DNA from: an uncultured Pseudoxanthomonas sp.
GTDB lineage: Bacteria; Pseudomonadota; Gammaproteobacteria; Xanthomonadales; Xanthomonadaceae
DNA length: 33,343 nt
Direction of reading: 5' to 3'
Assembly: GCA_946886405.1 (NCBI GenBank)
Contig: CAMPIO010000034.1
Location: 1-33,343, forward strand
The notes beneath the pieces were generated by a model. The model saw nothing but the letters and a program-made list of their open reading frames with translations, searched no databases and was not told the origin of the DNA. How positions within the stretch are numbered: position 1 is the stretch's first letter; every line of letters starts with the position of its first letter. The position numbers were made by a program, and so were the translations under genes. Positions 15,813 to 24,435 of the stretch are shown here, in pieces.

Positions 15813-15827
15813 TGACGTTACGCGTCA
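15813..15827. promoter_or_regulatory. Palindrome, candidate activator site upstream of the sigma-54 promoter
   Basis: TGACGTTACGCGTCA has 5-base inverted arms around a 5-base centre. It lies about 100-110 bp upstream of the predicted sigma-54 start, the usual distance for an enhancer-binding protein. The activator is not encoded nearby, and the match is short. Confidence 0.35.
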
Positions 15828-15881
15828 CGGCGGCAGACAGATGCATGACCCGCTGCGGCGGCCATCCGCCGAACCGCGTGT

Positions 15882-16916
15882 TCAGTCAACGCCCATCAGG
15901 CGACGCGTGACCTGCGCGGCATCCAGGCCCGCCAGCGTGCCCGGCTGCGCGCCTGACCACAGGGGCGAGAAGTCGTCGCGGCCCTGAGCTTCGGCGGCGG
16001 AACGCAGCGGCGCCAGCGCCTGCGATGCCCAGGGAAACGCGGGCGGCAGCTCCGACAGGGGGCCGAGGTCGCGCATCAGCCGGTTGACCAGGCCGCGGGC
16101 GGGTCGGCCGCTGAACAGGTTGGTCACCGCACCCTCGCGTGCCGGTTGCCGCAATGCCTCGCGATGCACCGGCGAGGTCGTTGCTTCCGGACACAGCAGA
16201 TAGGCAGTGCCGGCCTGGACCGCGCTGGCACCCGCCGCCAGCAGCCGCTGTACATCGCGGCGATCGCCCACGCCGCCGGCCGCGATCACCGGCACGGTCA
16301 GCACCCTCGACAGCGAGGCCACCAGCGGCTGCGTACCCGGCTGCAGCGTCAGGTCGTCGGACAGGAAATGCCCGCGATGACCACCGGCCTCGGTACCCTG
16401 CGCGATCACCGCATCCACGCCATGGCGTTGCAACCACAGGCCTTCTTCCACGGTCGTTGCGGACGACATCACCGTGGCACCCCAGTCCTTGATGCGTGTC
16501 AGCAGTGCGGCGTCCGGCAGGCCGAAATGGAAGCTCACGATCCGCGGCCGGAACGCTTCCAGAAGATCGACGGTCGCGGCATCCAGCGGGCGGCGTGCGC
16601 CGGTCGTCGACGGGGCCGGCGGGGCGATGCCGTACTCGTCGTAGTACGGCACCAGTGCGTCGTGCCAGCGCTGCGCCTCGCCGGGATCGGGCTCGGCCAT
16701 CGGGTGGCAGAAGAAGTTGAGGTTGATCGGCTGCGCCCATGCGGCGAAGGTCCTTAGCGCGGTTTCCAACTGCGTGCGATCCAGCATCGCGCACGGCAGC
16801 GAGCCGAGCGCGCCCGCGCGCGCTGCCGCGATGGCCAGTCGCTCGTCCTGCACACCGGCCATGGGTGCCTGGATCAGCGGCAGGCCGCTGCCGAACAGGG
16901 AGGCGAGGGTGGTCAT
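15882..16916 (-). CDS. Nitronate monooxygenase (2-nitropropane dioxygenase family)
   Basis: 344-residue FMN-dependent TIM barrel that oxidises nitronates. Family motifs are visible: LPLIQAPMAGVQD near the N-terminus, AQGTEAGGHRG in the middle with the catalytic histidine of class I enzymes, IAAGGVGDRRDV and GASAVQAGTAYLLCPEA for the FMN phosphate. ATG 16916 fits the family start (TLASLFGSGLPLIQAPM). A monocistronic gene; 36 bases upstream lies the stop of the Rof-like gene on the same strand, so co-transcription is possible. The natural substrate (for example propionate 3-nitronate) is inferred. Confidence 0.92.
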   Translation of the reverse strand: MTTLASLFGSGLPLIQAPMAGVQDERLAIAAARAGALGSLPCAMLDRTQLETALRTFAAWAQPINLNFFCHPMAEPDPGEAQRWHDALVPYYDEYGIAPPAPSTTGARRPLDAATVDLLEAFRPRIVSFHFGLPDAALLTRIKDWGATVMSSATTVEEGLWLQRHGVDAVIAQGTEAGGHRGHFLSDDLTLQPGTQPLVASLSRVLTVPVIAAGGVGDRRDVQRLLAAGASAVQAGTAYLLCPEATTSPVHREALRQPAREGAVTNLFSGRPARGLVNRLMRDLGPLSELPPAFPWASQALAPLRSAAEAQGRDDFSPLWSGAQPGTLAGLDAAQVTRRLMGVD

Positions 16917-16952
16917 GGCGTCAGCTTACGCGACACGCGATGCCGCGCAGCT

Positions 16953-17216
16953 TCACGTCGGCGCAGGGAAATCCGCCAGCGCCTTGCCGTCCACCGAGAC
17001 CAGTCGATCCAGCCGGACGTGTTCCCCGGTGTCGAATTCCACCTGCTCGACACCATCGCGCGCGGACAGCGTGACGATGCGGCACGTGCGCTGCTGCATC
17101 ACGCCGTCCTCATCGAGAAACCGGACGACGACGGCGGCACGACGCGTGGCCGTGGCTTCCAGCACATCGTGGAATTCGCAGTTGACGGGCAGGTAGGGCG
17201 CGAGCGTATCGGGCAT
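16953..17216 (-). CDS. Rho-binding antiterminator (Rof/YaeO family)
   Basis: 87 residues. The N-terminal YLPVNCEFHDVLEATATRR corresponds to the YxPINC-x-x-D-x-LE start of E. coli YaeO/Rof. It is followed by beta-strands with RIVTLSARDGVEQVEF and EHVRLDRLVSVDG, matching the Rof pattern (VSRKNVEYL, ELRLDKITS). Rof binds Rho and blocks its RNA-binding site. The level of identity to YaeO is modest, so the role is inferred from fold pattern. It lies upstream of nitronate monooxygenase on the same strand. Confidence 0.7.
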   Translation of the reverse strand: MPDTLAPYLPVNCEFHDVLEATATRRAAVVVRFLDEDGVMQQRTCRIVTLSARDGVEQVEFDTGEHVRLDRLVSVDGKALADFPAPT

Positions 17217-17469
17217 GGCGGATCGTCCGGAGGGCGAGGTGTCGTGGATGACACGGCAGCGTAGCGCGTGATGCAGAACGGCGCGCGGGCGATGTCGCGT
17301 CGCATCGCTGTCCGTATCCTGCGGCGGTGTGCGGGACGCGGCAGCGGTAAGCTGGGAGCCAACGCGGGGTCGTCACACCCAGAGCGCCGCACCCACCAGC
17401 GGGAGCGAGTGGTGTCGATTTCCGGCCCGCTGCTTCGTCGCCATGGCATCACGACTGACGGGAGTTCCC

Positions 17470-17841
17470 ATGAAGTATCTCGGCCTGGCCTATTTCACCC
17501 CCGAGAAGTTCGCCGCGATGCGTCCCGGCGATGTCGAAGCGCTGGTCAGCCAGTGCCCCGCGCTGGACGAGAAGATGCGCGCCACCGGCAAGGTGCGGGT
17601 AGCGGCGTCGCTCGGGGATCTGGGCGGCTGGAAGACGCTTCGTCCGCACGATGGCAAGACGCAGGTCAGCGACGGGCCCTATACCGAGTCGAAGGAAGTC
17701 GTGGGCGGTCTCTTCATCATCGATGCGGACAGCCCCGACGAGGCCGTGCGCATCGCGTCCATGCATCCCGCGGCCATGCTGGGCGAAGCGGGCGGATGGG
17801 CGGTCGAGCTGATTCCGATGGACTTCTACCTGGCCGGATGA
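17470..17841 (+). CDS. YCII/DGPF-domain protein
   Basis: 123 residues: MKYLGLAYFTPEKFAAMRPG, later DGPYTESKEVVGGLFIID with the DGPF-like motif, and a final SMHPAAMLGEAGGWAVELIPM. YCII-related proteins (PF03795) have a ferredoxin-like fold and no settled function; some are encoded next to ECF sigma factors, but none is here. GGGAG precedes ATG 17470. The HIT gene starts 19 bases downstream, suggesting one transcript. Confidence 0.88.
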   Translation: MKYLGLAYFTPEKFAAMRPGDVEALVSQCPALDEKMRATGKVRVAASLGDLGGWKTLRPHDGKTQVSDGPYTESKEVVGGLFIIDADSPDEAVRIASMHPAAMLGEAGGWAVELIPMDFYLAG

Positions 17842-17860
17842 GCCATACAGGAGCGGCTGA

Positions 17861-18370
17861 ATGATCGAACTCCCCGTCAGGGATCCCTGTGACCTGTGCG
17901 TGGCTGCGCACGACGAGCGCTGGAAGATCATCGACGAAGGCGAGCACACGCTGACCGTGATCAATCCCTGGCAGTTCGAGGTCGGTCAATGCTGTGTCAT
18001 CACGCGACGGCATGTGGCGACACTGCTCGATCTCTCTGCAGCGGAGTGCGCGGCCATCATGGCCTCCGCCAAGCGGGTCGCCGAGGCGCTCGTCGCCACC
18101 TATCGGCCGCTCGGCTTCCTCACGTTCCAGAACAACGGCGTCTACAGCGGACAGGAAACGCCGCACTTCCATTTCCACGTCGTGCCCCGGCAGCCCGGCA
18201 GTGATTGGGGCATCGGACCGCCCCAACTCGCCACCTTCGAGGGCGCCGGGCGCCCGCACGGCACCGTGCATGATCCTGCCGGCGATACGGAGCGCATGGC
18301 GCGCGTCCGCGTGTCGGCCGACACGCTCGCCCGACGCGTGGAACGCATCCGCGCGCACCTCCCGCCGTAG
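17861..18370 (+). CDS. HIT-family nucleotide hydrolase/transferase
   Basis: 169 residues. The histidine triad PHFHFHVVPR gives H102, H104 and H106. An N-terminal C10-x2-C13 pair (DPCDLC) is a possible zinc half-site shared by many HIT proteins. The nucleotide loop FQNNGVYSGQETPHFHFH is intact. HIT proteins hydrolyse nucleotide-amino-acid or dinucleoside polyphosphate bonds; the substrate here is unknown. AGGAG precedes ATG 17861. The C-terminal ~40 residues (from about 130) lie beyond the core domain. Confidence 0.9.
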   Translation: MIELPVRDPCDLCVAAHDERWKIIDEGEHTLTVINPWQFEVGQCCVITRRHVATLLDLSAAECAAIMASAKRVAEALVATYRPLGFLTFQNNGVYSGQETPHFHFHVVPRQPGSDWGIGPPQLATFEGAGRPHGTVHDPAGDTERMARVRVSADTLARRVERIRAHLPP

Positions 18371-18419
18371 TGCGCACACCGGACCGGCGCCGCCCTTACC
18401 CTCGGTGAGAGGGACCCAC

Positions 18420-18503
18420 GTAGCCCGGGTAGAGCCGCAGGCGAAACCCGGGATGGCGTCAGGTGATGCGCGCCCCCGGGTGCGCTTCGCGTACCGGGCC
18501 TAC
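18420..18503. repeat. CCCGGGT-type inverted repeat
   Basis: Left arm 18420-18453 (GTAGCCCGGGTAGAGCCGCA...) and right arm 18473-18503 (CCCCCGGGTGCGCTTCGCGT..., ending GGGCCTAC) are imperfect reverse complements. Each arm also folds on its own (CCCGGGT/ACCCGGG). It is a second REP-like family distinct from the one at 444-554, located in the gap between the HIT gene and the response regulator. Confidence 0.7.
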
Positions 18504-18639
18504 GGGTGTCAGTCATCGACGGCGCGCGCCGTTCGTGGTGAGCATCTCGCGCCACCGCACCATCACCTGGGAATCCTCGTTCGACCACGCGCGATCGGAT
18601 TCACGCCGGCTTCGCGCGGCCGTACGGCACAGTTTGTTC

Positions 18640-18987
18640 ATGACCCAACTGAACATCCTCTACGTCGATGACGACGACACGCACCGCTCCATGGTGGCCG
18701 AGGCCATCGAAGTGGCGGGGCACACCGTGACGCAGGCCGCCACCGCGACGGCGGCGCTCGATCTGATGCGGCAGGCGACGTACGACTGCATCGTCACCGA
18801 CTACTGGATGCCGGACATCACCGGCGCCACGGTCGCGCACGAAGCGCGCGCGCTTCACCCGGGCGCAGCCGTGTGCGTGGTCTCCGGCCACGACAAGAAC
18901 GACATCGCGGGATTGCCGCCCGGCACCCTGCTGATGACGAAACCCTTCAACGTGCCGCTGTTGCTGGACGTGCTGACGCCGCGCTAG
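18640..18987 (+). CDS. Single-domain response regulator (CheY-like)
   Basis: 115 residues comprising only a receiver domain. D9-D12 form the acidic cluster (YVDDDDTHR), D54 is the phosphoacceptor (CIVTDYWMP) and K101 the conserved lysine (LLMTKPFN); S82 replaces the usual threonine. There is no output domain, so it would act through a protein partner. No histidine kinase gene is adjacent. ATG 18640 was chosen because the receiver fold starts at NILYVDD. Confidence 0.92.
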   Translation: MTQLNILYVDDDDTHRSMVAEAIEVAGHTVTQAATATAALDLMRQATYDCIVTDYWMPDITGATVAHEARALHPGAAVCVVSGHDKNDIAGLPPGTLLMTKPFNVPLLLDVLTPR

Positions 18988-19020
18988 TCGAGATCGTCAC
19001 CGTGACGCGCAGGCCGGGAC

Positions 19021-19965
19021 TCACGCCGGCGGCGCGTCGAGCACCCGGGGTGGCAGGATCGCCGGTGCGTGCTGCGCCATCAGGTCCACGACCCAGTCGA
19101 TGAACACCCGCAGCTTGCGGCTGACGTGGCGGCTGGGCGGGAAGGCCAGGTACATCGGCATCGGTGCCAGCTGCCAGTCCTCGAACAGCGGTACCAGTTC
19201 GCCGTGTCCGAGCGGGCCGCGCGCCATGTACTGCGGCAGCCACATCACGCCCATGCCCGCCAGGCCGGCCGCCAGATAGGCATTGCCGTCATCCACCGAC
19301 AGCACATGCCGGCCATGCACGCGCACCTGTTCGTCGCCGCGCTGCAGGTCGTACGCCAAGGGAGGCCCGGTACGCGATCCGCGGTAGCCGACGATGCGGT
19401 GCGGCTCGTCCTCCAACGCTTGCGGATGCGCGGGCGTGCCCACGCGCGCCAGGTAGGCGGGCGAGGCATAGATACCCAGCGCCAAGTCCGCGAGGTGGCG
19501 TGCCCGCAGCGAGGGATCGGCGAGCTCGCCGCCGCGCACCACGCAGTCGACGTTCTCGTCGAGCAGGTCCACGTGGCGATCGCTGGCGCCCAGGTCCAGC
19601 TGGATGTCGGGATAGCGCGCGTGGAAATCCGGCAGCGCCGGCACCAGGATCAGTCGCGCGAGCGGGGCGGGCACGTCCACGCGCAGCCGTCCGCGCGGCG
19701 CCTCCGAGGCGGCCGAGAGACTGGTTTCGGCATCGTCCAGGTCGGCCAGCAGGCGGACCACGCGCGCGTAGTACGCGGCGCCGTCGGCGGTGACGGTGAC
19801 CTTGCGCGTAGTGCGGTGGAGCAGCTTCACCCGCAGGTGCGTTTCCAGGGACTGCACCAGCTGCGTCACCCGCGTGCGGCTCGCCTGCAGCGTCTCGGCG
19901 GCCCGGGTGAAGCTGCCGGTCTCGACCACGCGGACGAAGGCCTGCATCGCGTCGATGCGGTCCAT
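19021..19965 (-). CDS. LysR-family transcriptional regulator
   Basis: 314 residues. N-terminal winged helix-turn-helix (MDRIDAMQAFVRVVETGSFT, RAAETLQASRTRVTQLVQSLE, RTTRKVTVTADG), then a LysR substrate-binding domain to about residue 300. The pattern resembles the PecT/CrgA type. AAGGAG precedes ATG 19965. It diverges from the Rid-family gene (19966-20098 shared), a usual arrangement for a LysR protein controlling its neighbour; effector unknown. Confidence 0.94.
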   Translation of the reverse strand: MDRIDAMQAFVRVVETGSFTRAAETLQASRTRVTQLVQSLETHLRVKLLHRTTRKVTVTADGAAYYARVVRLLADLDDAETSLSAASEAPRGRLRVDVPAPLARLILVPALPDFHARYPDIQLDLGASDRHVDLLDENVDCVVRGGELADPSLRARHLADLALGIYASPAYLARVGTPAHPQALEDEPHRIVGYRGSRTGPPLAYDLQRGDEQVRVHGRHVLSVDDGNAYLAAGLAGMGVMWLPQYMARGPLGHGELVPLFEDWQLAPMPMYLAFPPSRHVSRKLRVFIDWVVDLMAQHAPAILPPRVLDAPPA

Positions 19966-19986
19966 GCGCGCTCCTTGGGGATGGAA

Positions 19987-20003
19987 TTGTTTCGATTCTA
20001 CAA
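19987..20003. promoter_or_regulatory. Candidate LysR-type binding site
   Basis: TTGTTTCGATTCTACAA has the inverted form TTGT-N9-ACAA within the LysR/Rid shared intergenic region. This resembles the T-N11-A class of LysR boxes and lies about 22 bases upstream of the lysR start. Short and unproven. Confidence 0.4.
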
Positions 20004-20098
20004 ACAGTGATCCCGCGATCGGCGTGTATATCCCGGAAACCGGGGTGCCTAGAGTGATCGCCATGCACCGGGCGACCGGCCCGACAGGAGATTTCCCC

Positions 20099-20491
20099 GT
20101 GAACACCCGCAACGTCGTTTTCCCCGCAGGCCGCCAGGCGCTGTACGAGCATCACCGCTATTCGCCGGCCGTGCGCGCCGATGGCTTCCTGTTCGTGTCC
20201 GGACAGGTGGGCAGCCGCGAGGACGGCTCGCCTGAACCCGACTTCGAGGCACAGGTGCGACGGGCCTTCGCCAACCTGCAGGCCACCTTGCAGGCGGCGG
20301 GCTGCAGCCTGGACGACATCGTCGACGTGACCAGCTTCCATACCGATCCCGAACGCCAGTTCGATACGGTGCTGGCGGTGAAGAACGAGGTCTTTCCTGA
20401 AGCGCCCTATCCGAACTGGACCGCGCTCGGCGTGACCTGGCTGGCCGGCTTCGATTTCGAGATCAAGGTGATCGCGCGCATTCCGCGCTGA
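20099..20491 (+). CDS. Rid-family (YjgF/YER057c/UK114) protein
   Basis: 130 residues from GTG 20099, chosen because AGGAG lies 9 bases upstream and homology begins near NVVFPAGRQALYEHHRYSPA. Family features: FLFVSGQVGSREDG, FANLQATLQAAGCSLDDIVDVTSFHTD, and AVKNEVFPEAPYPNWTALGVTWL. Archetypal RidA deaminates reactive enamines/imines using an arginine in the PxRS motif. Here that position reads PNWT, so the arginine is missing and classical deaminase activity is doubtful. Divergent from the LysR gene. Confidence 0.88.
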   Translation: MNTRNVVFPAGRQALYEHHRYSPAVRADGFLFVSGQVGSREDGSPEPDFEAQVRRAFANLQATLQAAGCSLDDIVDVTSFHTDPERQFDTVLAVKNEVFPEAPYPNWTALGVTWLAGFDFEIKVIARIPR

Positions 20492-20501
20492 GCAGGCGTC
20501 C

Positions 20502-21197
20502 TCACTCCGCCAGCGCGGCCTCCACGGCGGCGCTGGCGTGCAGGGCCGTGGTGTCGAACAGCGGCACGCGCGCGTCCTGCGGTCCCACCAGCAGGCCGAT
20601 CTCGGTGCAGCCCAGGATGATGGCGTCCGCGCCGCAGCTCACCAGCTCGTCCATGATGCGGCGGTAGGCCTCGCGCGCGCTGTCGCGGATGACGCCGCGG
20701 CACAGCTCGTCATAGATCACGTCGTGCACCACGGTGCGGTCGTTCGCTTCCGGCACGATCACCCGCAGGCCATGCGTCTGCTGCAGGCGCTGGCGGTAGA
20801 AGTCCTGCTCCATGGTGAAGCGGGTGCCCAGCAGGCCGACGGTGCGGTGCCCGGCGGCGGTGATGGCCGCGCCGGTGGCATCGGCGATGTGCAGCAGCGG
20901 GATCGACACCGCCGCCTCGATCTGCGGCGCCACCTTGTGCATGGTGTTGGTGCACAGCACCAGCAGGTCGGCACCGGCGGCCTGCACGCGGCGCGCGGCA
21001 TCGGCCAGCTGCTCGCCGGCCGCGTCCCAGTCCCCCGCGTGCTGCAGCTGCTCGATCTCGTGGAAGTCCACGCTGTACAGCACCACGCGCGCCGAATGCA
21101 GGCCACCCAGCCGCGCCTTGATGCCCTCGTTGACCTGCCGGTAGTAGGGCACCGTCGATTCCCAGCTCATCCCGCCGATCAGTCCGATCGTCTTCAT
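20502..21197 (-). CDS. Aspartate/glutamate racemase family protein (YgeA-like)
   Basis: 231 residues. The PLP-independent racemase pattern is complete: IGLIGGMSWESTVPYYRQVN at the N-terminus, C82 in LVLCTNTMHK, and C197 in ILGCTEIGLL, the two-cysteine acid/base pair. Substrate could be aspartate, glutamate or another amino acid. ATG 21197 fits the family start. It converges with the Rid gene, with 10 bases between stops. Confidence 0.92.
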   Translation of the reverse strand: MKTIGLIGGMSWESTVPYYRQVNEGIKARLGGLHSARVVLYSVDFHEIEQLQHAGDWDAAGEQLADAARRVQAAGADLLVLCTNTMHKVAPQIEAAVSIPLLHIADATGAAITAAGHRTVGLLGTRFTMEQDFYRQRLQQTHGLRVIVPEANDRTVVHDVIYDELCRGVIRDSAREAYRRIMDELVSCGADAIILGCTEIGLLVGPQDARVPLFDTTALHASAAVEAALAE

Positions 21198-21346
21198 GCG
21201 TGTGCTGCCTGCCGTGTGGTCGCACGTCGATTATGCGGGGCCGCGCGCTGCGGAGGGTTGAGCGTTCTGGTGGGTGAGGGTACGTTGCCTTGAATACGGG
21301 GTGGCACGCCATACCCTTCCGTCGCTGATGCCAACGAGGACGTGCG

Positions 21347-21685
21347 ATGAAATACCTGATCTCCTTTCCCAGTGCCGCGATGGTGGTTTCGGGGGCGGAA
21401 CTCGAAGCGGCAGGCCGCGACTCCCGTGCCGTGATCGACGCAGCGAAAGTCGCGGGCGTCTACGTGTTCGGCGGTGGCATCGACGAGCGCGTGCCACCGG
21501 TGCGGGTATCGGCAGACGGTACGGTCGCCGACGGTGGCTATCCGTGGGCGCCGCCGCTCACCGGTGGCTTCGCGGTGTTCGACCTGCCTTCGCGTGAAGA
21601 CGCCGTCGCCTGGGCGGCGCGCATCGCCAGGGCCTGCCGCTGCGACCAGGAACTGCGGGTGTTCGGATTCGATCCGGCTTCGTAA
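21347..21685 (+). CDS. YCII-related protein
   Basis: 112 residues. The pattern AAKVAGVYVFGGGIDERVPPVRVSADGTVADG, GGFAVFDLPSREDAVAWAARIA and CDQELRVFGFDP fits the YCII fold. Function unknown. GAGG precedes ATG 21347. It is a different subfamily from the DGPF-type protein at 17470-17841. Alone between the racemase and the amidohydrolase. Confidence 0.8.
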   Translation: MKYLISFPSAAMVVSGAELEAAGRDSRAVIDAAKVAGVYVFGGGIDERVPPVRVSADGTVADGGYPWAPPLTGGFAVFDLPSREDAVAWAARIARACRCDQELRVFGFDPAS

Positions 21686-21800
21686 GCGCAGGCATCACGC
21701 TGTCTACGCCGACGGCGCACGACACCGCGACCGTCGCCATGCACGTTCCCCTATGCTGTCTGTCATCGGAACCCGGACATGCCGGGAGGGAGAGGACACC

Positions 21801-23090
21801 ATGCTGAACCTGCTTGCGAAGCGGGCCGTTCCCGTCGGCGCCCTTGTCGCGCTTCTTTTCTCCACTTCCGTGGCGGCGCAGGACCTGGCCATCGTCGGGG
21901 CGCGCGTCTATCCCGCGCCGGACGTGGCGCCGCTCGATGACGCCACCGTGGTGATCCGCGACGGTCGCATCGCCGCCGTCGGCGCCCGTGACCGCGTCGC
22001 CGTGCCGGCCGGCATGCGCGTCGTCGATGGTCTCGGAAAGCGCGTGGCCGCAGGCTTCTGGAACAGCCATGTGCATCTCATCAAGCCGCCCTTCCTCGCG
22101 TCGGACGCGCAGCCGGCTTCGGCGCTCGACGACGCGCTGCGTGACCGCTTCACCCGCTGGGGCTTCACCACGGTGTTCGACATCGCTTCGTTGCCGGGCG
22201 ATGCACGCGCGTTGCGCGCACGCATCGCGCGCGGCGAGGTCGTCGGTCCCCAGGTGTTGACGGTCGACATGCCGTTCTTCCCCGAGCACGGCACGCCCAT
22301 CTATGTGCGCGAGCTCTGGCAGCAGACGAAAGCGCCGAGTGCCGAGGTGGCCACGGCCGCGCAGGCGAGGTCGCGCGCAGCGGCGCAGATCGCCGCAGGC
22401 GCGGATGGCGTGAAGCTGTTCACCGGCGCCATCATCGGTGGCCCCGGCGGCGTGCTGCCGATGTCGAAGGAGATCGCCACGGCGACGGTCGTCGAGGCGC
22501 ACGCCCATGGCAAGCTGGCGTTCGCGCACCCCACCGACCGCGCGGGGCTGGAGGTGGCGGTCGACAGCGGGGTGGATGTGCTGGCACATGCGGCGCCTGA
22601 CGCGGGCGCGTGGTCCCCGGCGTTCGTGGCGCGCCTTAAAGCGGCGGATGTCGCGTTCGTGCCTACGCTCACCCTGTTCGATTCCGAACTTCGTCGCGAA
22701 GGCGTGCCCGAGCCGGTGCTTGAGAGGTTTGTCGGCGCCGCGAAGCAGCAGCTCGGTGCCATGGCGCAGGGGGGCGGGCAGGTGCTGTTCGGCACCGATG
22801 CCGGCTACATCGAGGTGTACGACACACATCTCGAGTTCCAGCTGATGGCGGCCGCGGGGATGGACTGGCGTCAGATCCTCGCCAGCCTCACCACGGCCCC
22901 CGCGCAACGCTTTGGTCAGGCCACGGTACGCGGGCGCGTGCAGGAAGGGTTTGCGGGGGATCTGGTGGTGCTGGGATCGGATCCCGAAACCAGCGCGGAT
23001 GCCTACGCCGATGTGCGCATGACGGTGCGCGATGGCCGTGTGATCTACGACGGAGCTGTGACCACGGAACAGGTTCCCGAGCGCGACTGA
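21801..23090 (+). CDS. Secreted metal-dependent amidohydrolase
   Basis: 429 residues with a signal peptide (about 1-27, LVALLFSTSVAAQ). The amidohydrolase metal site is visible: H90-x-H92 (FWNSHVHL), K205 (GVKLFTG) as possible carbamylated lysine, H243 (FAHPT) and H263 (LAHAAPD), and GTDAGY for the catalytic aspartate. The usual PG-x-D before HxH is replaced by AAGFWNS. The C-terminal RVQEGFAGDLVVLGSDP and MTVRDGRVIYDG are typical imidazolonepropionase/prolidase-like closing strands. It probably acts on a peptide or cyclic amide in the periplasm; substrate unknown. GGGAGAGG precedes ATG 21801. Confidence 0.88.
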   Translation: MLNLLAKRAVPVGALVALLFSTSVAAQDLAIVGARVYPAPDVAPLDDATVVIRDGRIAAVGARDRVAVPAGMRVVDGLGKRVAAGFWNSHVHLIKPPFLASDAQPASALDDALRDRFTRWGFTTVFDIASLPGDARALRARIARGEVVGPQVLTVDMPFFPEHGTPIYVRELWQQTKAPSAEVATAAQARSRAAAQIAAGADGVKLFTGAIIGGPGGVLPMSKEIATATVVEAHAHGKLAFAHPTDRAGLEVAVDSGVDVLAHAAPDAGAWSPAFVARLKAADVAFVPTLTLFDSELRREGVPEPVLERFVGAAKQQLGAMAQGGGQVLFGTDAGYIEVYDTHLEFQLMAAAGMDWRQILASLTTAPAQRFGQATVRGRVQEGFAGDLVVLGSDPETSADAYADVRMTVRDGRVIYDGAVTTEQVPERD

Positions 23091-23466
23091 CGGGGTGCGT
23101 GCCTGCGCGGTGCGATACGTCGCGGCGAGCCGGTGAAGCCCACGAGCAGCATGTGGGGAGTGCGCGAGGCTGCGCTTCACTGCATTCGGTCCACACGGTG
23201 TTGCGGCAAGACCCATCCATCGCGGTGTGGAATTGCACGCGGCCCCTCTGTCCTGTCGTTCTCGCCTGTCGGAAGGCACGCGATGCCGCGCTCCCTGCAT
23301 GCGGCCCGTCCTGAGACGCTGCATGCCTTAAAGGCTTCTTAAAGTCGCGCCGCGACACTGCCTCACGGCGACGATGCACATGCCCGTCCATGCCTGCGCC
23401 GCGTCGCGTCGCCGGTGTCGTGGCGCGTCTGCGCGTTTCTCTTCCTTCCCCAACAAGGCAACTGTC
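23091..23466. other. Intergenic stretch with degraded repeat
   Basis: No coding region is supported in these 376 bases. A diverged copy of the TTGCACTCTGACCCCT element is seen at 23231-23253 (AATTGCACGCGGCCCCTCTG...). GGTGAAGCCCAC near 23130 is the complement of a motif in the other repeat modules. A short AT-richer stretch with GCCTTAAAGGC lies at 23325-23335. Confidence 0.6.
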
Positions 23467-24435
23467 ATGGCAGGCTGGACCACGTCCGATATTCCGTCCC
23501 AGGTGGGGCGCACTGTGCTGGTCACCGGAACCGGCGGCATCGGCCTGCACGTGTCCATGGCGCTGGCACGGGCCGGCGCCACGGTCATCGTGGCGGGACG
23601 GAACGCCGCCAAGGGTGCGGCCGCCGTCGAGCAGATAAGCCAGGCATCGCCCAGGGCGCGCGTGCGCTTCGGTGCCGTCGACCTGGCCAATCTGGATTCG
23701 ATCGAGACGTTCGCCGAGACGCTGCTGCGCTCGCATGGCAGCCTGGACCTGCTGGTCAACAATGCAGCGGTGATGGCACCGCCGCAGCGGAAGGAAACCG
23801 CCGACGGTTTCGAACTGCAGTTGGGCACGAACCATCTGGGGCACTTCGCGCTCACGGCCCGGCTGCTGCCGTTGTTGCGCGAGGGTCGCCATGCGCGGGT
23901 CGTGTCGTTGTCGAGCGTTGCCGCACGCAGCGGCGCGATCGATTTCGACGACCTGCAATCGCGCCGTCGGTATGTCCCGATGGCGGCCTACAGCCAGTCG
24001 AAGCTGGCCTGCCTGCTGTTCGCGTTCGAGTTGCAGCGCCGCAGCGTGCGGGAAGGGTGGGGCATCCAGAGCATCGCCGCGCACCCGGGCATCTCGCGCA
24101 CGGACCTGCTGCCCAACGGTGCCGGCCCCGGCAGTCCGCAGGCCCTGGCCCGACGTTATCTGTGGTTCCTGTTCCAGCCCGCCGAACAGGGCGCGTGGCC
24201 GCCCCTGTACGCCGCGACGGCGCCGACGGCGCAGGCCGGCGGTTACTACGGTCCGGACAGGCTGGGCGAGACGCGAGGCCATCCGGTCGCGGCCAAGGTA
24301 CCGCCGCAGGCGGAAGACCTCGGCGTCGCCGAGCGTCTGTGGCATGAGTCCGAGCGACTGACGGGCATCTCGTTCGGGAGTTGCACGACACACAGCGCCT
24401 GGCAGTCAGTGCCCGAGTCGGGCTCGACGAGGTGA
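23467..24435 (+). CDS. Short-chain dehydrogenase/reductase (SDR)
   Basis: 322 residues. Rossmann start RTVLVTGTGGIGLHVSMALA, LDLLVNNAAVMAP, SLSSVAAR, and the active site YSQSK are present, resembling retinol-dehydrogenase-like SDRs. The glycine loop reads TGTGGIG, one residue shorter than the standard TGxxxGIG. The C-terminus (after SERLTGISF) has about 17 extra residues that read into degraded repeat DNA, so the original stop may have been lost. ATG 23467 has AAGG upstream. Substrate and direction of reaction unknown. Confidence 0.85.
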   Translation: MAGWTTSDIPSQVGRTVLVTGTGGIGLHVSMALARAGATVIVAGRNAAKGAAAVEQISQASPRARVRFGAVDLANLDSIETFAETLLRSHGSLDLLVNNAAVMAPPQRKETADGFELQLGTNHLGHFALTARLLPLLREGRHARVVSLSSVAARSGAIDFDDLQSRRRYVPMAAYSQSKLACLLFAFELQRRSVREGWGIQSIAAHPGISRTDLLPNGAGPGSPQALARRYLWFLFQPAEQGAWPPLYAATAPTAQAGGYYGPDRLGETRGHPVAAKVPPQAEDLGVAERLWHESERLTGISFGSCTTHSAWQSVPESGSTR

